Assembly (NCBI GenBank): GCA_028641055.1
Contig: CM054060.1
Location: forward strand, 160,396,322 to 160,460,321
Length of the DNA: 64,000 bases
Source of the DNA: Alopecurus myosuroides
Lineage: Eukaryota > Streptophyta > Magnoliopsida > Poales > Poaceae
Direction: 5' to 3'
Shown: positions 58,665-64,000 of the stretch, piece by piece
How positions within the stretch are numbered: the stretch's first letter is position 1
Layout: each line of letters begins with the position of its first letter
The notes under the pieces: model-generated
What the model was told of the DNA's origin: nothing
The model's input: only the letters and a program-made list of their open reading frames with translations
The model's database searches: none
Position numbers and translations under genes: made by a program

Positions 58665-59137
58665 TGTTAAGTAACCGTGGCAAAACAGAAAGTTGACTAA
58701 AAAGAGGAGGGAGCTAAAAAGAAGACACATGTCGCATGTGGATTGATAAGATAGACAGCATAGACAGCCGGGGTCTATGTCATGATCCCCTACCATACCG
58801 CTTCGCGCCATCCACTTAAATCCCAACCGTCCATGACAATCTGAACGGCTGGTTTCAATACCGACAGGATCCCTTTTCGCTACGGTACCTGTTCCCGCAA
58901 CCACTCTGTTGTTTGTTGTTTAATCCTCATATATAGCTCGAGCGCTGGCATGTAATTCCCATCTCTTCCCTTATGGGTTAAACCCTAGCCGCCGTTGGTC
59001 CGGCTGGCCCGTGTAATCCCTCAGATTTGGACCCTGTAGCTAATCGCACCTCTGAATTTGCTATACAATTACTAGCTGCGATGATGATCCACTGTATTTC
59101 TCTCTTGATTCTTGAATTCCCAAGCTTAGGCATATCA
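58665..59137 (+). repeat. 5' LTR of the Reina-like element
   Basis: Proposed from TGTTAAGTAACC (58665) to GGCATATCA (59137), 473 bp, with a TATA-like CATATATAGC near 58929-58938. The left border is inferred from the TG start because the partner LTR is outside the window. Confidence 0.6.
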
Positions 59138-59138
59138 A

Positions 59139-59152
59139 TTGGTATCTAGAGC
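59139..59152 (+). other. Primer binding site of the Reina-like element
   Basis: TTGGTATCTAGAGC follows the LTR end with one base between. It matches the tRNA-iMet complement TGGTATCAGAGC except for one extra T. Confidence 0.75.
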
Positions 59153-59518
59153 CAGCCGATTCTCGGAGGCGCTTGGATCTCGAGTACAGAGAAGTTGGGG
59201 ATCTCCATGTCAAATCCTTCTCTGTTGTTCATGATCCCGGCGGCGGTGCGTCACGGCGGCGAATTGGTGGCGGTTGAACGTTCGGTGGCAAGCAGATCTG
59301 TCCTCGTAGGTTGCTGTGGAAATCCTCCTGCAGGTGTAAAATCCCTACTTGACATCTGTTGGTGCTGCATCCGGTGGCGGAAGAAGTTGGTGTCGGTGTG
59401 GGCGACGGTAGGATCTGAAGAAATTGGGCTCCAAAATTAGCCAATTTTTTTTCCAGATCAGACATTCAGTTGGGTTGGAACACACACTGTGTACTTGTAA
59501 AATCCCCACCTGAACAAG

Positions 59519-62500
59519 ATGGTTACCTTAGAAGGCACAGACGCCCTGGAACTCCGTTCCCTCCAATTGGACATCAAAAGTTTGCAAACTGCCAGGGTGA
59601 GTGACAGAAACGAATTCTTAGAATTTTCTCAGACAGTCCAAGACAATTTTGCTGCTTTGCACGAAAACATGAACAAGATCCAGGGTAGTTTCACCAAAAT
59701 GCTAGCTAAGCATGCTGAAGTGGAAGCTGCGGCAAAGTTGGCAGCAAAAGGACCAAGTATGGATCATACTCCTGAACATGGCAGCAGTGTCCCTGACAAA
59801 CCAAATGGAAAAGCTGTCTTGCATGATTCATCCGGCAGAGAGCTAAACTTAGATGGCACTCAGCGTATTCCTTATAGACACCCACACTTTGCTCAGCAAA
59901 AGGATAACAAAACTGAAGGTATAACTCGACAACAAGTGCAGTGCCTGGAAGACGAGGAAGAAGGGTTCGATGACCGTGGTGCACATGGAAGGCAAACCCA
60001 GCAGGAACCAAGAAGACAACAAATTTCAGTTAAACCAGCTAAATTCAATCTGCCTGAATTCGATGGATATGATGCAGATTCCTGGATCCAACAGGTGGAA
60101 CAATACTTTGATGCTAGCAGAACACCAAATGAGCAGAGAACAGAATTTGCTGTGTCTTATCTGAAAGGAAATGCCCTCCAATGGTGGCGAGGAACAGGAC
60201 ACTTGGCGTATAATCTGCCATGGTTTCACTTTTGTGGTCTATTGGCTGACAGATTTGCAGAATCTTCAATTTGTGACAATGTGAAAGCATTCCATGCCCT
60301 GGTGCAAACATCCACTGTTAGTGCTTATATTCTGGAGTTTGAAAGGATGTTAAATTTGGTTAGAAGAGATAACCCAAAACTACCTAATGACTATTATGTC
60401 AACTGTTTCATTGCTGGACTGAATGATTACATACAAAACCACTTACAGTGCCACAAGCCCAGTGATTTAAATGAAGCCATGTGGTTAGCAAGAAGAATTG
60501 AGCAGTCCCAGCCTCCAAGAAGAATCCCATTCCAAAGTACAAGCAATACAGTCAGAAGGCAGGTTCAATTTGAAGGCCCTAAAACAAACGAAAATACCAC
60601 AAATTTGCCTAGTATTATTCAACAGGCAAAGGAACTCAAAATATGTTACAGATGCAAAGACCCCTGGTTCCCTGGTCACAAAGTGGTATGCAAAATGGGT
60701 AGAAAAGCTCAAGTCCAAGCTTTACAGCAAATGGCAGAAACAAATACTGAAATTGTCTATATCAATGACTATGATGATGATTCTGAAGAAGAACAACAAG
60801 TGCCCCAACCCAAGGAAAATCTAATAATATCTATGCATGCAGTCAAGGGACACAACAAGGATAAATGCACATTTACCTTAACAGCCATTGTGGGAAATAA
60901 AATTGCAACTGTTCTAGTGGACTCTGGCAGTACTGGTACATTCATGACACCTGAAATGGCAGAGAAAGCCCAATGCTTGCTAGTTCCAAATAAGAAGATC
61001 AAGGTCCTGGTAGCTAATGGAGATGCATTGTGTTCAGAGTTCCACACAAATGATTGCACTCACTCATTGCAAGGAAACAAACTTTCTTACAATTTCAAAA
61101 TTCTGCCACTCAAGGGCTATGACATAATCTGTGGAACTGATTGGATTAAGGAGCATAGTCCCATCACCATGGATTACAAGAAAATGATATTGGCACTGAC
61201 TAATAAGAAGGGACAGCAAGTGATCCTAAAGGATGAGTCACTAATACATAGTGGAAATATACCTGCTGTGGAGTTTTTAAACTTGGCAAGGGAGGACACT
61301 ATTTGTGGAGCAGTAATATTCTTCAGGCTGCAACAAGATCAAGCAACAGCTGAAATAACATCAATTTTCCCTACTTTTCTTAAGAAAGTTATGGAACAAT
61401 ACAAGGACATTTTCCAAGAAAGCAATGAACTCCCACCCAAGAGAAGCTGTGACCATGCAATACCCCTCCTGCCTGAGGCAAAAATAGTAAACCAAAGGTC
61501 CTATAGGATGCCACATCATCAGAAGGATGCCATGGAAAGGATTATCACACAATTAATACAGAAAAACATTATTAGGGACAGTGTCAGTCCTTATTCTTCC
61601 CCTACTCTTTTGGTGAAAAAGAAAGACACTAGCTGGAGGCTTGTGAATGATTTCAGGAAAACAAATGCTCAAACTGTGAAGAATAAGTACCCAATTCCAG
61701 TTATTGAAGACTTGCTGGATGAGTGACAGGGAGCAACAATCTTCTCAAAAATTGATTTAAGGAGTGGGTATCACCAAATTCGAATGAAAGAAAAGGATAT
61801 CCCAAAAACAGCATTCAATACTCATATGGGTCACTTTGAATACTTGGTGATGCCATTTGGACTAACTAATGCACCTGCTACCTTCCAAGCACTTATGAAC
61901 ACAGTGCTAGCTCCATTCCTAAGAAAATTTGTACTGGTATTCTTTGATGACATCCTAATTTACAGTAAAACTGCAGAAGACCATGTCCAACACCTAGCAA
62001 TGGTTTTACAAGTTCTCAGAGAAAACAAGTTATCTGCTAAACTACAGAAGTGTGCCTTTGGACTGAAAAAGGTGGAATATCTGGGCCACATAATACAAGG
62101 AGATGGTGTGGCCACAGACCCAGCTAAAGTAGCTGCAATTGATAATTGGCCTAGTCCTAATAATGTCACTGAATTGAGAAGTTTCTTGGGGCTTAGTGGA
62201 TACTACATGAGATTTATCAAGCGCTATGGTTGCATCTGCAGACCCCTATTTGAATGCCTCAAGAAAAATACCTTCAATTGGACAGAGTCCCAGGAAAAGG
62301 CATTTCTTGCACTCAAACAAGCTCTGCAAACTGCACCTGTGCTAGCAATGCCAGATTTCAGTCTCCCTTTTACTCTTGAAGCCGATGCCTCTCGTTATGG
62401 AATTGGAGCAGTCCTCATGCAAAATGGAAGGCCTATATCATTTCTCAGTAAGGCCTTGGGTCCCAAAGCAGCAGCTTGGTCCACCTATGACAAGGAAGCA

Positions 62501-64000
62501 CTAGCAATTCTAGAAGCTCTAAAAAAATGGAAACATTATTTTGCTGCTTCTTTACTGGTTATTAAGACTGACCAACAAAGTTTGAAATACATCCAAGAGC
62601 AGAAAATAACTGAAGGGGTACAACATAAATTGCTTATTAAGTTGCTTGGATATAACTACACTGTGGAGTATAAAAAGGGGAAGGAAAATAAAGTAGCTGA
62701 TGCATTATCAAGAGTGAAATACAAAGTACTAGCCATACTGGGCTCTATAACAGTGCCTGCTTGGATGACAGAGGTTGCTGCTACTTATGACAATGATAAA
62801 GATTGCAAGAAGTTGTTAGCTGAACTAGCTCTGGATCCTAATAGCAACCAAGGCTACACTCTGAAGAATGGCATCATCAGACACAAGGATAGAATTTTTA
62901 TTGGCAATGACTCTGCAGTAAGAACCAAGCTCATATTAGCATTCCACAAGTCTGAATTAGGAGGACATTCTGGTCAACAGGCCACATTCCATATGATGCA
63001 ATTATTATTCAATTGGCCAAGGATGAAACAGGACATTGCTACTTTCATTAAAGAATGCCCTGTTTTTCAGATAAACAAACCGGAACACCTTAAGTACCCT
63101 GGCCTTCTGCAGCCATTACCTGTTCCTGACATGGCATGGAAGCATATCAGCATGGATTTTGTGGAGGGTCTCCCTACTTCCAACAACAAGGATCTTATCT
63201 TGGTGGTTGTTGACAGGTTCACTAAGTATGCCCACTTCATAGCCCTCAAACACCCAATTACAGTCAAAATGGTGGCTAGAGCATTTGTTGACAATGTGTT
63301 CAAATTACACAGCTTACCAATTGTCATTGTCACTGACATAGACCGAATTTTCACTAGTTCTCTATGGCAAGAATTATTCAGGGCATTGGGAGTTAAACTA
63401 CACATGAGTACTAGCTATCATCTACAAACGGATGGGCAAACGGAGAGAGTAAACCAGTGTCTAGAAACTTATCTCAGATGCATGGCCTTTGCACAACCCA
63501 AGAAATGGCACTCCTGGCTCTCCCTAGCTGAATGGTGGTACAACACCACCTATCACACCTCTCTCAAGATGACACCATTCCAAGCTCTCTATGGATTTAA
63601 ACCACCCCAGGTAGCAGAAATGTTCCTTGCTGATGACAATACTGAAACAGCTACGGAAATGTTACAGAGGAGAGTGCTAGCAAATGAAGTCATCAAGACA
63701 AATCTTGAGCTAGCTCAGCAAAGAATGGTACACTTTGCTAACAAGAACAGAACTGAACGACAACTCGATGTGGGAGACATGATCTACCTCAAGGTTCAAC
63801 CTTACAGACACTCATCCCTAAGCATTCATCGTTGCATCAAGTTACACTCCAAGTTCTACGGGCCATTTCGTGTCCTAGCCAAAGTGGGGAAAACTGCATA
63901 CAAACTTCTGCTCCCTGACGGCTGCAAGCTACACCACACGTTCCACGTGAGCCAACTTAAGAAGCATTTGGGTCCGGTAGCAATTCCTACCCCTGCTCTT
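59519..64000 (+). pseudogene. Reina-like gag-pol, one stop codon, continues past the window
   Basis: One frame from the ATG at 59519 is open to 64000 except for a TGA at 61724-61726. Order: gag (retrotransposon gag core about residues 175-300, CYRCKDPWFPGHKVVC knuckle near 377), protease (VDSGSTGTF near 467), RT (starting about residue 640; the stop lies just before its GATIFSKIDL motif; FFDDILIYS near 61940), RNase H (ADASRYGIG, VADALSR), integrase (a zinc region with H, H, one C, and Phe where the last Cys is expected at 63065-63067; core with DFVEG, TDIDR and DGQTERVN), then an SH3-like end. The single stop and the lost zinc cysteine make it probably inactive although otherwise well preserved. 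Without the TGA it would be at least 1490 aa. Confidence 0.88.

Larger units (their letters stand above)
58665..64000 (+). mobile_element. Ty3/gypsy chromovirus (Reina-like), 5' part, right end outside window
   Basis: LTR, primer site, leader and a long gag-pol frame in gypsy order (gag, protease, RT, RNase H, integrase) on the + strand. Short LTR, one fused gag-pol frame and a CxxC...GHxxxC gag knuckle fit chromoviruses of the Reina kind; the chromodomain that would confirm it lies past 64000. Confidence 0.8.

Noticed and set aside
1..64000. CRISPR arrays, bacterial operons or prophage
   Set aside because: Introns, plant LTR retrotransposons and a eukaryotic nucleolar gene show plant nuclear DNA; no regularly spaced repeat-spacer pattern was seen.

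Overview
The window is plant nuclear DNA, almost certainly from a grass of the wheat/barley group. The evidence is a deep nest of long LTR retrotransposons, a giant-LTR non-coding element of the LARD kind, an abundant TGATA(C/T)GTC-type retroelement, and one intron-rich host gene. No CRISPR, rRNA or tRNA genes were seen. All calls come from reading the sequence; no database search was run.

Layout. Positions 1-43484 are a four-level nest. (1) The oldest visible layer is an LTR of about 5.9 kb in + orientation (37832-43484; its first ~280 bp should lie left of the window). (2) A younger element of the same kind, in - orientation (left of 1 to 37831; LTRs 1-5222 and 31901-37831), landed in it. 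It has a tRNA-iMet primer site, a polypurine tract and a non-coding interior of about 1.8 kb. (3) A Ty3/gypsy element of the Tat type, in - orientation (7004-31844, target duplication AACCT), landed in that interior. It carries decayed gag-pol on the - strand and, on the + strand, a multi-exon antisense gene with its own TATA box. (4) A Ty1/copia element of the SIRE/Maximus type, in + orientation (16449-28286, target duplication CTATC), landed between the protease and reverse transcriptase of the Tat element. Its two 1363-bp LTRs differ at about five bases, so it is the youngest layer.

From 43485 to 46200 there are two older fragments: a non-coding retroelement remnant and the 3' end of a second Tat-type element that keeps the start of a homologous antisense gene. 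Positions 46201-47400 hold nothing I recognise. The host gene is at 47707-58295: a complete 16-exon gene for a NOC1/MAK21/CEBPZ-family ribosome-assembly protein (1074 aa, SLOW WALKER2 type in Arabidopsis). A nearly intact Ty3/gypsy chromovirus (Reina-like) starts about 370 bp after its stop codon and runs off the right edge.

The most unusual signal is in the SIRE element. Its LTR has an array of GGAAATTTCC-centred palindromes directly upstream of the LTR TATA box. The same kind of array, with the same accompanying short motif, recurs after pol, again directly upstream of a TATA box. That second promoter leads into a 10-base coding exon, a 403-bp GT-AG intron that contains a third array, and a 480-codon exon for a protein of unknown function. 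This looks like an internal promoter built from LTR enhancer units that drives a spliced accessory gene.
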